Shown here piece after piece: positions 23,498 to 38,400 of a stretch of 64,000 bases of DNA. The notes under the pieces are model-generated. The model saw nothing but the letters and a program-made list of their open reading frames with translations. It searched no databases and had not been told where the DNA came from. Positions within the stretch are counted from its first letter, which is position 1. Every line of letters starts with the position of its first letter. Made by a program: the position numbers and the translations under genes. The stretch is from Annona cherimola (Eukaryota; Streptophyta; Magnoliopsida; Magnoliales; Annonaceae): contig CM059977.1 in NCBI GenBank assembly GCA_030490835.1, positions 36,105,676 through 36,169,675 on the forward strand. The letters run 5' to 3'.

Positions 23498-26400
23498 GTA
23501 TCCACAAGGCCTAACTAACACAGCACTATACGCCTTTAAAGGCCCTTTTAAATTACTCCACAAGGCCTAACACGGCATTACACGCCTTTAAGGGCCCTTT
23601 TTGGAAATGCGACTTAGGGGTTCATAGAGATTCCAAACACACTTCTCCTTTCACCACATAAAATTTAGCAACTTCACTCTTATATCGAATGTATCCCAGA
23701 TTATGCAAAAACCATAAAATAACTAATATGATGCTAACCTAAGAGATGTTCAAGTTGTTTTTCTTTTTGTTTGATTAAATAAGATAATCTATAGTAATCT
23801 GTCTTAAGCTATTCATGAAAATAACCGTATACTTCTTACGATTGTAGCCTCATTAAATAATTTTGACATTGTGTTCTTTGTTGACTTAGTTTTTAATTCT
23901 TTTCTTAACTGATTTATTTGTTCAGTCATTAAACAGGAAGAGTCCAATGTAGCCTAAAAGATATTCTAGAAGTTCTTGTTTGTCTTATTGCAAGCAATGC
24001 TCTGTAATAATTTTCTTTTAATTGTTTATACAGGTTACTATAAATTTGATGAGGTAATATTCTTCTTAAATGATTTTCAAGTTTAGTTCTTCCTTGTCTT
24101 AAGGCTTTTAATTGTATTGTATACTCAATTGATGAATTTGTTTAGGCATCATGCAGCAAGAATAGATAACTGTTTTTCTAATTTTCTTTTATCGTAGCTT
24201 AAATCCCAAATCATAGTCTTTGAAACCAATGTGGCTATTGTTTTTCTCTTTCTATTAATATATATATATATAAGGTGCAGTTGCGTCAAAATGAGCCCCA
24301 CATGATTATAAAATTATAATCTACTCCACCCATTGTATTTAGAATAATGTATTCTATTAACCATACCGATTTTCATCCCAATCAGATATGTGTATGGACC
24401 CCATTTGAAAATAGTACAAATTCAACATAATAAAATAGTTTGATGTAAATAACAACTTTAAAGTAGTTTTCTCAACATGCAAACCATTTTCTATAAAATT
24501 TATACATAGATAAATGATTGTATAAAATTTCATTGCATTATAATATGTGTGAGACCCGAAAATGGGCAACTGCACCACTGTTCCGGTGGAGTTGCGCTAC
24601 ATCAGAACAGGCCTCTTACCTCAAAATGAGCCCTGCATGATAATAAAATTATACTCTATTCTATCCATTGTATTCTAAATTATGTATTCTATTACCATAC
24701 CAATTTTCATCCCAATTGGATGTATATGGAAACCTCATCTGAAAATTGTAATTCAACATAATAAAATAGTTTGATATAAATAACAACTTTAAAGTTATTT
24801 TTTTTAACATATAAACCATTTGTTATAAAATTTATATATGGATAAATGAATGTATAAAGTATCAATAAATTTAAATACATGTGGGACCCATTTTAGGCCA
24901 AATGCACAGTTAATTATAATGCAGCTTCACTTCACAGGAAAGGTTCTCATACATACATACATACATACATATATATATATATGTATATGTATATGTGTCC
25001 TACTTCTATGGAACTACATTTCTATATAACTCTCTTCATTTTTAAAATCTTGATGGTTAATGGAAAATTCACTCAATCTATTGTATTTAACATCATTTAT
25101 AATATCTAAGAAACCCCCCTTTTTTTCAATTTCACTGTGTATGGGTCTTATCTATAAATGTGTAAAATCAATGTAATAAAATGATTCAATACCAAAATAT
25201 CAATTTTAAAGTGATTTTTTCGACATCTAAACCATCTAAAATATCATTAATACATGGATAAATAATTCTATACATACATGTGTGAATGGATCTAAGCATT
25301 TTTCATAATTTACATATTAATGTACTTATTTTTTAGCAAATGTGACCCATGCACATATTGGATTTGAATGAAACTTGGTCTCAAAACTAAACAAATGATG
25401 TTAAATACAATGAATTGATTGGATTTTCCATCAAGCATCAAAATCTTAAATTTTGAGGAGAGCCTAAAAATGACACAAATTCAACGTAATAAAATAACAT
25501 TAAAGTTGTTTTTTTAACATATAAATCATTTACTATAAAATTTATATATAGATAAATGATTGTATAAAATATCAATACATTTAAATACATGCAGAGTCCA
25601 TTTTGGGTCAAATGCACTGTTCATTAATGTGTAGGCAAATGCACAAGAAAGGTTCTGCGTGTGTGTGAAATTTTACATTTTTTATTGTGTAAAATATTTT
25701 TATTTGAATTTCAAAAATTAAAAAAGGGAAATTTTCATACATAGAAAGATCTTGATTGGGCCTAAGATTGATGCAAAACAAATTTATATGAATAATCCAA
25801 GCATGAGCATTGAGCTTCAATGCTTAGGCTTGTATTGAATGACAATCATAATTTAATTAGGTTATTAGGCTTGTATTGAATGATAATCCTAATTAAATTA
25901 GGTTATGTATCATTATTTTTGTTTAGATGGCTTATTACTTTATATTCATATGAAATTTTAAACTTGTAACTCTTAACTTAAGCACAAGGTTGCCAACCCA
26001 AATTCCAAAATGAATTTCAGCTAGAACCCAATTCACGTAAATAGGATTAAGATTTAGGTTGTACAAATAAGATTGCGTTGTGACTTCGGTTCTACAAATA
26101 GGTTGAGGTTGAGGCAAACCCAAATTTCATAAACTTAAGTTGCACCCCTAATTAGTGCCCAATGTGATGTTTCTATGTTGTCCCAACAATTGATAGAAAA
26201 ATACCAAGTATGGGGGAAAAAAATCCTCCTAGGGAAGAAACTGCAACACCGATCATGTTTAAAAGTAGACTTCGATCTCCTTCTTTTGGTCTTTGACAGG
26301 ATATTATTTAACCACTTTGTTTTGATTAAATCTTAAATGCTACTTCACATGATCAGCTGCCATTAGTCAACCCAAACCTGCAAACTCCATGTCACACAGC

Positions 26401-29400
26401 GACAATTGTTACTGTTGTGCCAAGGATCCCCTCCAGATCAATGGATCCAGATAAAACTAGCAAATGCATAATGAAGTTTGAAGTGAGTGCTCCTTCAAAA
26501 AGCACACAAGCACCAAACTCCATCATCATCATCATCATCATCATAAGTCATTTCCCACCTAAGTGGGGTCGGCTGCATGAATTCTGTTGCGTTATTCTTG
26601 GCGATTTAAGACTAAATTTTTTGTAATTTGTAATATTTTTAAATCTTGTTTAATTACTTTCATCCATATTTTTTTTGTCTTCCTCTTATTCTCCTACCAC
26701 CTTCTACTTGGATAGATTCTGTTCTCCTAACCGGTGCTACTTCAGACCTCCTTTTAACATAACCAAACCATCTTAATCTATTTTATCTCATTTTATCACA
26801 AATCGGTCTCACTTTTAAGTTTTCTCGAATTATTTCATTCCTAATTTTATCTTTTCTTGTTTTACCACTCATCCACCTTAACATTCTCATTTCCGCTACA
26901 CTCATTTTTTGTATATATGTTGTTTTTTAACTACCCAACATTCTGCTCCATAAAACATAACAGGTCAAATCGTAGTCTTATAAAATTTTCCTTTTAGTTT
27001 GATTGGAAAGCGACGGTCACATAAAATTCCTGACGCACTTCGTCATTTCTTCCATCTTGCTTGAATTCCATATATTATATCTTTCTCAATTTTTCCATTC
27101 TCTTGAACTATTGATCCTAAATACTGGAAGTGATTAGTTCTTGTTACTATTTGATCTAAAATCTTAATTGATTCCTCATCTGGATTCTCACTATTATTAA
27201 AATTGCATTTCATATATTCAGTTTTTGTGCAACTAATTCTAAAACCATTAGATTCTAAAGCATCTACTCACCTATTCAATTTTAAATTTAGTCCTTTAGT
27301 TTTATCTATTAGAACAATGTCATCTGCAAATAACATACACCAAGTTATTTTTTCTTCAAAATGTCTAGTAATTTCATCTATTACTAAGGTAAAAAGGTAA
27401 GGACTTAAGGCTGAGCCTTGATGTAAACCTATTTTAACTAAGAAAATATTAGTATCTCCACTAATAGTCCTCACATTTGTAACAGCCGCCTCTTACATAT
27501 GTTTAATAATATTAATGTATCTATTATTAATTCCTTTCTTTTTCATGACTTGCCATATTAACTTTCTTGGTACTCGATCATATGCTTTTTCTAAATCAAT
27601 AAAAATCATGTATAAGCTCTTTTTCTTCTCCCTATACTTTTCGAATAGTTGTCTAAATAAGAAAATAACTTCAGTGGTTGATCCTTTTGGCATAAAACCA
27701 AATTGATTTTCAGATATATTAATTTCTCATCTTAGTCTATGTTCAATTACTCTTTCCCATAATTTCATAGTATGACTCATTAGCTTTATTTTACGATAAT
27801 TTGTACAATTTTGAATATCTCCCTTATTTTTATAGATTGGAACTATAATGTTTTTCCTCCATTCACTTAGCATTAACTTTGTTTTTATGATCTTATTAAA
27901 GAAATTTGTTAACCATATTGCACCTACATCTCTCATGCACTTTCATGCCTCAATTGGTATATTATCTAGGCCTAAAGTTTTTCCTGTTTTCATTTTCCTT
28001 AGAGTTTACTTTACTTCAGATATTCGAATTTTTGGAAAATAACTTATATTCCTATTTTCTTCTCTATTTAAACTAACATCTAATGTTAAATGTTCGTGTG
28101 GGATATCATTTAGTAAACTATAAAAAGAAATTTTTCATGTTTCTGTAATATCATCTTTGACTAGAACTCTTTGGTCATCACTTTTAATACATCTAACATG
28201 TGTTAAATCTGTCTTTATTTTCTCTTAATTTAGCCAACTTAAAAATATTCTTTTTACCTTGTCTAGTTCCTAATCTGTCATATAAGTTGTCATAAGTTTT
28301 GTGTTTAGCATTGCTAATAATCTTTTTAGTAGCTTTTTTTGATAGTTTGTATTTTGTAAGTTTGTATCATTTTTATTTCCCTGCCATGTTTTAAACTTTT
28401 CTTGTTTAGCATTCATAGTTTTTTGAACATCCTCATTCCACCACCAAGTTTCGCTATGTAAGAATCTACGATTTTTATATATTCTTACAATACTTTGTCC
28501 TACTTCTTTTATGTTAATTGTCATTTTATCCCATATTGATTCTACTGTCTTCTTGTGTGTCCCATTTTCTTTCTTTTATCATTCTTTTACTAAAACATGT
28601 TATTTCTCTTTAAATTCCACCATTTAATTTTTGAAATTATATTGCCTTTAGTTTTTATTGACTCTTTTTGTGTATATATATTAGGGATGGGAATTGGGGC
28701 GGGTCGACCCATGACCCGGCTTTGACCTGACCCGTTTTTCGCCAGATAAAATCTATATTTTTTGACCCGGTATAGGGATGAGTCAGAAATTGACCCGAAT
28801 TCAAAAATAGGGTCAGGGTGGGTTGACCATGTTTTGACCCAAAGAGTCCGACCCGCCCCGCCCCACATATACTAATTTATTAAAAATTATAAGCCTATGT
28901 TTAAATATTATTATTATTTTCTTTTAAAATTCTCACTTTTTTTATACTCAACTCTATCAACAATAGAAGAATCAATTTATTCATAAAGCAATATAAGAAT
29001 CAATAAAAAAAAATTGTACATAAATAACCCTTATGTGTAATTGTATATTAACTTATTTTAATAAACTTATATTATATTTTCAAATGTTTTGTTTTCTTAA
29101 TTATGTGTTTTTTAATAATTAGTGAAATATTGAAACATATAATATTTAAATTTAGTATAGATGGATACTTATGTTTGATAGGTATATAAATTCTTAAAAT
29201 TATCTTATTTGACCCGGTATGACCCGCCCCGATTCCCACCACTAATATATATTCATCCCTAATAATCTATGCTGCATAGCTAAGCTCTCACCTGGGATAA
29301 CCTTACAATTAATACAAAGATATCTATCCAATTTTCTTATAAGGAAGAAATCTATTTGGCTAGAATTGGTCCCACTCTTGAAAGTTATCTAAGTGTTCAT

Positions 29401-32400
29401 CTAGTTTTTGAAATGAGATATTTGCCATAACCAAATCACATGCTATAGCAAAGTCCAAAATGGCATTCCCCATTTCATTCCTTATTCCAAAGCCGAAACC
29501 TTCATGACTTCTCTCATATCCTACATTCTCCTTTCCTACATATCTATTTAAATCTCCACCTATCATAACCTTTTCCTGGTTAGGTATCCTTTACATTACA
29601 CTATCTAAGTCATCCTAAAATTATTTTTTTATTCTATCATGTAATCTTACTTGTGGTGCATAAGTACTAATCACATTTATGACCTCTACACCTAATACAA
29701 GTTTTATTTGAATAATTCTATCATTTACTCCATTGACATCTACAACTTTATTTATGAATTTGTTATCTACTATTATCCCTACACCATTTCTGTTACCATT
29801 TTTTTCTAATACCATAATTTGACTCTATTAATTTCTTTAGCCTTCTCTTCTTTCCACCTAGTCTCTTAAAGACATGCTATATTAATCCTTCTCCTTCTCA
29901 TAACATTTACTACTTTCATACTTTTCCCTGAAAGAATCTCAACATTCCATGAGGCAAAACGGACCTTGTGTTTTAGTACCACCTTCTTCCCTAAACCATG
30001 TCCATAAAGGCATGGAAACCTTTGCCGACTTCTCGCCACAACCGGACGTTGTTGTGGCGTGTCGCTTTAGAGGAGAACCCTAGCAACCCTTGCCCATTTC
30101 TCACTACATCCGGCTCTGATGTAGCGCCTCACTTCTGGGAAAATGCCCTAGCAACCCTTGCTTATTTCTCACTACAGCCAGGCTCCGCCGCAGCGCATCG
30201 CTTACAGGGGATGCCCTAGCATTAACGACTTTTAGCATATTTTCAAGCACCAAACTGCATAATAGAGTTAAAAGCATATGAATTTCTGCATATTGGAGTT
30301 GATGAGCCATAACCCTCCTAAGGGGAAAAGAGCAACTTATGACACCATTGCCCTTCAGCCCCAGCCAGATGGTGGGTATCGTATTCTAAATAAAGAATAG
30401 TTAAGCACAACATGAGAAAAGAATATTCTGGATATATAAGATTATACAGGATCTATTAACATGAAATGAAGGACAAAACATAAGAAAATCCAGAACGAGA
30501 GGATAAACATACTTGAGAAAATCAAGCAACTTCTGCTGCAATTTTGTCAAAGCTTCCTCTTCCAAGTTGACATAGGCCAGTAACTCTGGCAACTTGACTG
30601 CAAGTGATCAAAACTTCATATCAAATGATATGTGTACCAATATGACCAAAGAAGTATGAATACCATCATAATAACAATCATAATCACAACTGTCATTGTC
30701 GTCATCATCAAGACCTTAATTCAAGTAAGGTTAAGGATTCCTAAGCTGAAATTCCACTCAAATCAAAGATGTGGCCTTCATGAAAAAACAGCTCTGGAAA
30801 TGAGAAAATGGCCATCCAAACCAAATCAGCCTCATCGGGATGAGACCAGAAAGCTCGCATCAGCTAGGGAAAAAACATGAATGCTTGCCATATTAAAGTT
30901 GGCTCAATACACCAATTAAAGGAGAGAAGCAAAAATTTTCTGAGGCCAGAAATGAGGCAATGGCATACATTACTAACCATTTGTCAGAATTAAGAACTAC
31001 ACAGTTGCATAAGAAATTACATATGACCAGAAGTACAAAAATACAGATCCATTATGCAAGCATAAATGTAAATGCGATGATGATGCTGGCATGAAAGATT
31101 TCCACTATGATGCAGATATGAATACGGAATGTGGCCAAAAAAGGATCCTAGGCTTGCTTATTAGCATGGGTTACCGTACAATGTGATTGGACAACAACAT
31201 GAACTTCATGATGATGCATAGAAGATTTTTAGATGAATCAATCATGGATGCATGATTTCCAAGGATGCTACAAATACTATAGTACCATAATAACAGAACT
31301 ATGAACAGTGCTTACGATGAATATATTCACGGAAAATGATGTTCACAACCCATGCAGCAAAATTTTCAAAATGTAAACACTTATTGGCTATATTGAAAAA
31401 TGTAAGCGTTATCAACAAGATAATGAAATTGTGTGCATATGTGCATGCATACTTGTTGACAGGAGTTTAGATCAAAGCAAGGCAGAAAAACTGTTCCAGT
31501 CTAATATAAAGTAGATCAACAACAAAAGAAACCACTATTTAGTCTTCACAAAATGTAAAGATCTTCTGCAGGCAATGACCCATTAATGATCAGTGATCGT
31601 TTGGACCAATGTTCAAATTTCAACAGAATTGGCAGCAGGCTTTGGAGAAGTTTGGCTTTCTTCATTCTTCAGCAAATTTCTTTGCTGTTTCTTCGTCACT
31701 ATGTTTCTTCAGCTTCCATTAATTCTGTTATACTTGCCTTCCACCTGTCTCACCTCCCACCATAATTCAAAGAGGAATGACCTCCATTTATAGAATACAT
31801 GAGGAGCACAGTGAAGCAGAAAGGGTCAAGGTTTCTAATTAATAAAGACATTTCTGTTAAGGCTTTACAAGACAGGCAACCCATCAGAAGCAAACATCAA
31901 TCAGTTCGGTTCAATCCAGGTTGAATTCTTATTGGAACCAACGGCGTGTTTGGTAATGAGAGAAAAAGAGTAGGGAACAACCTTGGAAAAAAAAGTTATG
32001 CAATGTGACATGATAGGGGTAATGACTATGAGAAAAGTGAATTAGGATAAAATTGATACAGTAGTTTATGGGAAGATGCAAAATAATGATTGAAAAATAG
32101 GTAATAATAGAAAAATAGGGTATTTGGTATTTAGGTGGTTAAATGTCAAAATCATATCGAAAGGTATAAAAAAAGGGGTGGAAAATGTCAAAATCGTTTC
32201 AAGACAGCACCTGAGGACAGTCCAGCACAGAGATGAATAACATAATAGCATTCAAGCAATCAGTTGCCACAAGCTTTGGAGGAGGAGGAGGAGGAGGAGG
32301 AGGAAGGGGGGGGGGTGGGTGGGTGGGTGGTGTGTGGGGGTGGGAATCTAAGATGATGAAGTAGAACTGAGAACTGGAGAGATCTGCAGCACAGTTTTGT

Positions 32401-35400
32401 CCCTTTACATAGAGCAAAACACGACTCAAGGCATATTAAGAAAGAAAGAGAAGGCTACAAGGTCTCTTCACAATTGAAGCAGTTAAATTGTTCTTAGTAT
32501 TTCAAGCCAAAAGCAACTCACACAGTAGTTGCCTTTAAAATGTTGGTGGCAAGATTTGAAAAGATCATGAGAAGTACCATATCTACAGCACAAGGGAATT
32601 TTAGTATGCAACTATCCAAGACAACTTATAGAAAATTGTTGAAAGGATGCTAATATCACAAGAGAACATTCAATGCATAATGAAGGCAAGGATGGTGTGA
32701 TCATAATTATTTAAGAATTCTTTTAAATCTTGTCAAGAACATTCCAAATGACACTTCTTGCAAGGTCATTATTAATAGCATAAATCCTGTCGGCAAAGAG
32801 GAAGTCGACAACTTTCATCTGTGCGTGAGACATAAGCATACCAAATAGGCGCAGCAGGTGCTCAGCCCCATATATAGTTGAAGGGGACACATTATCTCTG
32901 ATTGCTTCATGATATTGTTTCCGCTCCTTCTTGTATAATAGCATGGCAGGCAGTGCTTTGTCAAAGTAACCACGTATTCCCTTTAAAATTTCTGCAACTG
33001 ATTCAGCAATCCTGCATTAACCAACAAAACAATAAGCATGATAGGTGCAAACACAAACAGAAAAGTTACAAACATAATCTTCGTGAAGCCGCTATCCTTA
33101 AAATTTATCTCGGTTTTTGATTTTGCATGCATGAGATTTGTTCATAAGAACATGTTTCACCTACATGTCTGCATAGTAGATTCTATCATTGGAAGGATTC
33201 CACAGGAAAGATTTCTTTCTTTGCTGATTTATTAATCAGTTGTGTAATGTCTTGATTTAAGCAAGGGTTCAGATAAATGTATACAATTTACAGCCAGACG
33301 TGAACAGTTCAAGTGGAACACATGTCATGCACAATAGAACGATGAGGGTCTTTGCATTTTGGCATTTTTGCAAAATAGAGAATCTCTGCAAAAATGAACC
33401 CTGCAATTTGGGGGGTGCAACCTGGGTAGGATACCAATAGGCCAACCCTTGGGTACCCTAAAATGGGTAGGATAGATTTCTATTTTTATACCCATAAGGT
33501 AGGGTAGATTCCAAGTAAAAAAAATACTCCGTTTAATTAAAACAGGCAAGTTCCAAGGTCCAAATACCCAAAACCGACTTGAATTACTAACATAGTTCAA
33601 TATATATTTTATGAAATATCTCTTGTATTGGATGACAAATATATTCTTTAAATATAAAGAAACTTGTTTAATTTATCTATTATTTAGTAAATTTAATAAA
33701 TGTATTTTAAAAATTATATTATTATCATCTTAATTATATGTTTTTAAGTAAGATTTATAATAAATTTATGATTTTCAAATATAACATAAAGACTATGTTA
33801 AAGAACTGATTTGAAACAGAAACTGAAACCAAACTAAACTCAAAACATAAGGTAAGGTAGGATGAAAACCGACCTGACCTAAAATAAAGTAGGGTATAAG
33901 TTTTTGAGAATATGATAAGAGTAGAATCGACCCTGAACCGGACCTACCTAACCCAAGTTGCACCCCTACTCTACTCACTTTTAGTTTTCAACAACATTGG
34001 GAAGAAGAACTCTGTTATAAGTTGTTAACAGGGCATAGCATTTTTGAATATGTTATAATATTTTCCATTCCTATACTACTAGACAAACGTCAACTATAAG
34101 GTTCATTTTGCAACCCCAAAAAAAAAAAAAAAAAAAAAAAATGAAACTTAAAGGGTACATTTTTTAAAATACCAAAACACATGCTAAAACACAATTATGC
34201 ATACTTGCAGAGTCTATTTTGGAAAACTCTAACTTATCCATGGAGACCTCTAGGTCAAGCCCCACAGTTCAAATCCATCATCTTGATTAGTAGACCAACT
34301 TCACAACAGATCGCAAGTAACAACACTGATAGATAATGCCTCAAACCTAAGTAGTCCATTTCGCCTATTCATAATTCGAGCTAAAGATTAGTGCACGGAT
34401 TTGGCAGTTTACATTGCTTGTGCATTTTTAGCTGCCCTCTCAATGAGACCATGACATCAGGATAAAATCCTCATAAGATATAAATCTTGCAAGCATCTCC
34501 GGCACATGCCCTTCTGGATCCCACATTGCAATGAGCCTCATGTACCAAATACACTTGTTTTTTCATAATTTTCAAGGTGGCATATATTGAATTATTTTTC
34601 CAGAAAGGCTCATGTACATCACAAGCAAGAAATCAAAACTTGAAATTAGGTTGAAAACAAATTGCAGAGAATTGGAATATGATGCAGTCTTTTAGGGGAT
34701 GCACTACATATGTCATGTTGAAACTTACATGCCATCTTTCTTTGACCTGTAATCAAGATACTTCTTCAATATTTCATCAACATTTGGGCTACGAGGAAGT
34801 TTAACAAGCTGCAAAACAGAATTTTAAAATTGATCCATGAATAAAGGAGTAAGAAGCGTTTCTGCACAATGAGAAAAAATATGACATGGACCATTGGAAC
34901 TATGAGGCCCAACATAAGGAGGCAGACCCTGCATGCACAAATGTGTCTCACAAAACCTTGATAGATATTAAGCCAGCAATGTAAAATGACAAGCCCTATT
35001 GATCCACTTCAGGACCCTAAATGCTAATCTTATTCAATGAGAACTGGAGGGAAGGAGTATTTCCTGTAGTTTCCACATGAGAAATCCACATTTCTGTCCA
35101 AACAATACAAAGGCAATTCATCCACATCTGGCCAATCTGTCTTTTCCATAGGCAATGTGGAATCTATCTTTTCCATAATCAATCCCGCATTGCCTAAGGC
35201 AAATCTTACCTTTTTCCATACTCAAAAGTTAAGATTACACTTCGGAAGTTAAAATAGTCCTTACCATATGTTTATATTACCTTTCTTTTCACTCACTTTC
35301 ACTTCTATCAAAAAAAGCCCTAAACCATGGCTAGGGCAAGAAATATAAACAATCAGACCAGCACATCAACTCATGATTTACAACTTAGACCTTGTAACGC

Positions 35401-38400
35401 ATAGCAACCCCAATGACATCAACGAGGGATGAATCACGGCCCACATGCTGTTCCATATTATTTGATCGTCACACAAACACAAATAAGGAGCCATTCCAAG
35501 ACAAGGAATATAACTCCTGTGTTGAAAGGTCCAGAATGATTGAAAGAAAACTTATTGAAGATGCTCACCAATCACCTGGTGCCAAGGCTCATACGGAATA
35601 GAGACAAAACAACTATTTCCTCAAATTAGAAGAATTCCACATCGACTAATTGACAAGGATGTGCACCAAACATGCATTCGCAAGAAGTATTTGTGAAGTT
35701 TTTAGTGCCAAGTCTCATACAGAATGGAGACAAAATGACTAGTTCCTCAAATTAGAAGAATTCCACATCAACTAATTGACAAGGATGTGCAACATCCACA
35801 CATTCACAAGAAGTATTTGTGAAAGCTTTTAGACCTGTCTTGACAAATTAAGAGAATCTAAACCAGCCATCATATTTTACCTAAAATAACAAAAAAAAAT
35901 TCTTTAGATACTTCTCAGGACCGCGCCATTTTAAAAAGTACAAAACTACGTAAAAAAATATATAAACTTGATTAGAGCTATCCACTCCAGTGTTAAAATA
36001 CCATGAAATTCTATAGACTCATTCATCTGTATAGGAAGAATACTTTGAAAGATAAAAGAGTACTTGAGTAAAACCTTATAAGTACATAAATCAGTTCTAT
36101 AACTCTAAGGTAATGATCATATACAACCAGTTGCATGCAACCAATCTAATATTCATGAAAATTAAAATAATTTTACCATGCAACTGTTTGCAGGCTATGT
36201 TGTCATGCCAACCGGTTGATTTTTCAAAAATAATTATTTTATTAAAACAAAACCAATTATCATATCATCAATATGTATTTATTCATGATGCTTAAATTTA
36301 CACGTTAGGAAACTTCTATAGGTCATATGTTTATTTTGAAATTTTAATAGTTATATATTGAGTTTCAAATGATTTTTAAATTTTAGAACATTTAAGTTTC
36401 CAATCAAAGCAAACTTTAGAATCATACATATTGGCTAATATTATGATTAGTTTCGATTAAGGGTGGGTTTAGCAATAAGCAAAAAATGTCAAATTAAAAC
36501 TTCTCACTTCCATGACTACCATATTTCTTAAACAGCTTTTTACATTTTCCCATACGACTACCCTACTTTTGAATCATTTGTACACAACTAACCTATCTAT
36601 TTTAACTTTATTCACTTTACTCCTCATCATTACCCCTACGTATCGCATCATTTTCTTCCTATTCAAAAACTTTTCTTCTAAAAGTTTTATCACTTCCCAA
36701 ATGCACCCTAAATGAAAAAAATCAATGGGTTGCATAACAACATGCATGCAACCAGTTGCATATGATCATCTTTAAAGGGTTTATACTCACTCCTAAATGA
36801 ATTCAATTTTTGATCTATAACGTCTTCAATTGTACATTTTTAAATTCCCATCCCAATAAGTGATAATAAAGCTTATGATTGGATTGGACGATCTCTTTAC
36901 CATCAAGATAAATGTAAAATAAAAGGTTTTCACAAATGCTCATTGCAAACTAGAAGATATACACTTTTGGGATTTAAAATCTAATGACTGCTGGGATCTA
37001 TGTATTCTTTGCTATAAACTCCTTGGATCCCAAATGTTTGTAACAAGCACTGTTTACATCTGATATAATTAATTTTTTTAACATTATCATTAAGCCATAT
37101 TTATTTTTTCTGTACACATCTTGGTCTAAGATGTTAGAGATTTTTTTCTTTAAAATGCTTATTGCATGTCTTTCCTACTTTGTAACATACTACTTGATAT
37201 CACATGAGATTCAATGAATTGCATTGCCACAGAACATCACTCCAAAGAAATGGGCTTCCAATGATATAGGTTACGGCTCAAGAAGGAGCCAATCAATCAC
37301 TAGTTCTGAATAGCTGCAGATTTTTAAGTTATTTCTGCTTCTCTTTCTCCTTCAAGTACTGAGAAATATTGAGGAAGAAATGCATATTTTGTAGATTCAT
37401 TACAAATCTCCATTTAGTTATATAGCAGAGAAACCAACTCTTGATAGAACAACAAAAGGAGTATTGATAACTTCTTGGGAATGTCTGCTTTCACTTCTTC
37501 TGCACTATTCTTGATGTAACCCTTTTCTGAGACTTCATCATTAGTATAAACTCAGCCATTTCCATTTTCCCCGTTCTTAACGAGTGGGTTTCTTATACAG
37601 CCACACATAAATCGGGCAATTTACCAGGTGGCAAAATAATATAGTTTTCATATTTTTTATATATACGCAGGCCCCAACTAGATCTTTCACCCTATGAAAT
37701 TTGATAATTTTTTGAATTAGACTGGTATTTTATTTTGATTTTTGAAAATTCAAAAAATAAGGCATGGATACATGCACCAGGCATATGCATAATGTATCCG
37801 CAACCTATTTTTTGATTTTCAAATATCAACATAAAATACCAAACAAATTTCAAAATAAAAATGTCAAATCTCACAGGGCGTAAGATCTTGGTGAGGCCTG
37901 CATATGTATTAAACACAAAAAAAAAGCATATATTCTTTGGATGCACCGCCTGATTTAAGGTGACCATATAGAATCATAGCAGTTTCTTAATTGCTTAGTG
38001 TCAAAACATATCAGGAATTTAGAGAAACCATAAATATAATGATAATGAATCAAATAAATTAGTTTGATCAAATTGCTCTTTCATGAATAACAAGCTTGAA
38101 CATCTCAAAGCAAAAAATACATCAGAAAGAAAGAATTCACATCCTCATTTCCATGGTCACTGTAGATATTTTAATTATTTCTCCAATGTGCATGAGCATG
38201 AATACTGTAGCATGGCATGTAACTACCTTACCCAGTTGATTAACGAATTCTGAATCATCAACCAGTTGTTTCTTCAATGTTGATGGAAACTGAATCTTCA
38301 TAAGCTTGTCGGTGGATCCTGTATCCTTCTCCTAAAAAAACCACACCATGAAAATCAATGGAAGGAACTTAAAGGGTGTGTTTGGGAAGTGATAAAACTT

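Larger units (their letters stand above)
26520..30243 (-). mobile_element. RTE-clade LINE (non-LTR retrotransposon), inactive, in MRG intron 10
   Basis: Minus-strand element of 3724 bp including a nested insertion, flanked by a perfect 13-bp target duplication. Its 3' end, read on the minus strand, is GCCGACCCCACTTAGGTGGGAAATGACTTATG followed by an (ATG)n tail, typical of plant RTE elements. The 5' end has repeated TGCTAGGG/AGGGTTGCTAGGG and GTGAGAAATGGGCAAGGG blocks. It has the same orientation as the host gene. Coding part is broken (next entry). Removing the nested hAT-like element leaves about 3.15 kb, near full length for RTE. Confidence 0.9.

Noticed and set aside
27268..29815. LINE open reading frames as a functional gene
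   Set aside because: Multiple frame changes, stops and a nested insertion show that it is a dead element.
30401..30512. Read-through tail of MRG exon 10 (YVYPLVLDF...) as the true C-terminus
   Set aside because: A GTATG donor at 30512 and the family's conserved end at 21839-21929 fit in phase; the read-through tail does not resemble the family.
32199..32429. Proline-rich minus-strand ORF ([12 protein letters not shown]...)
   Set aside because: Translation of the (GGA)n/G-rich tract in an MRG intron; no domain.
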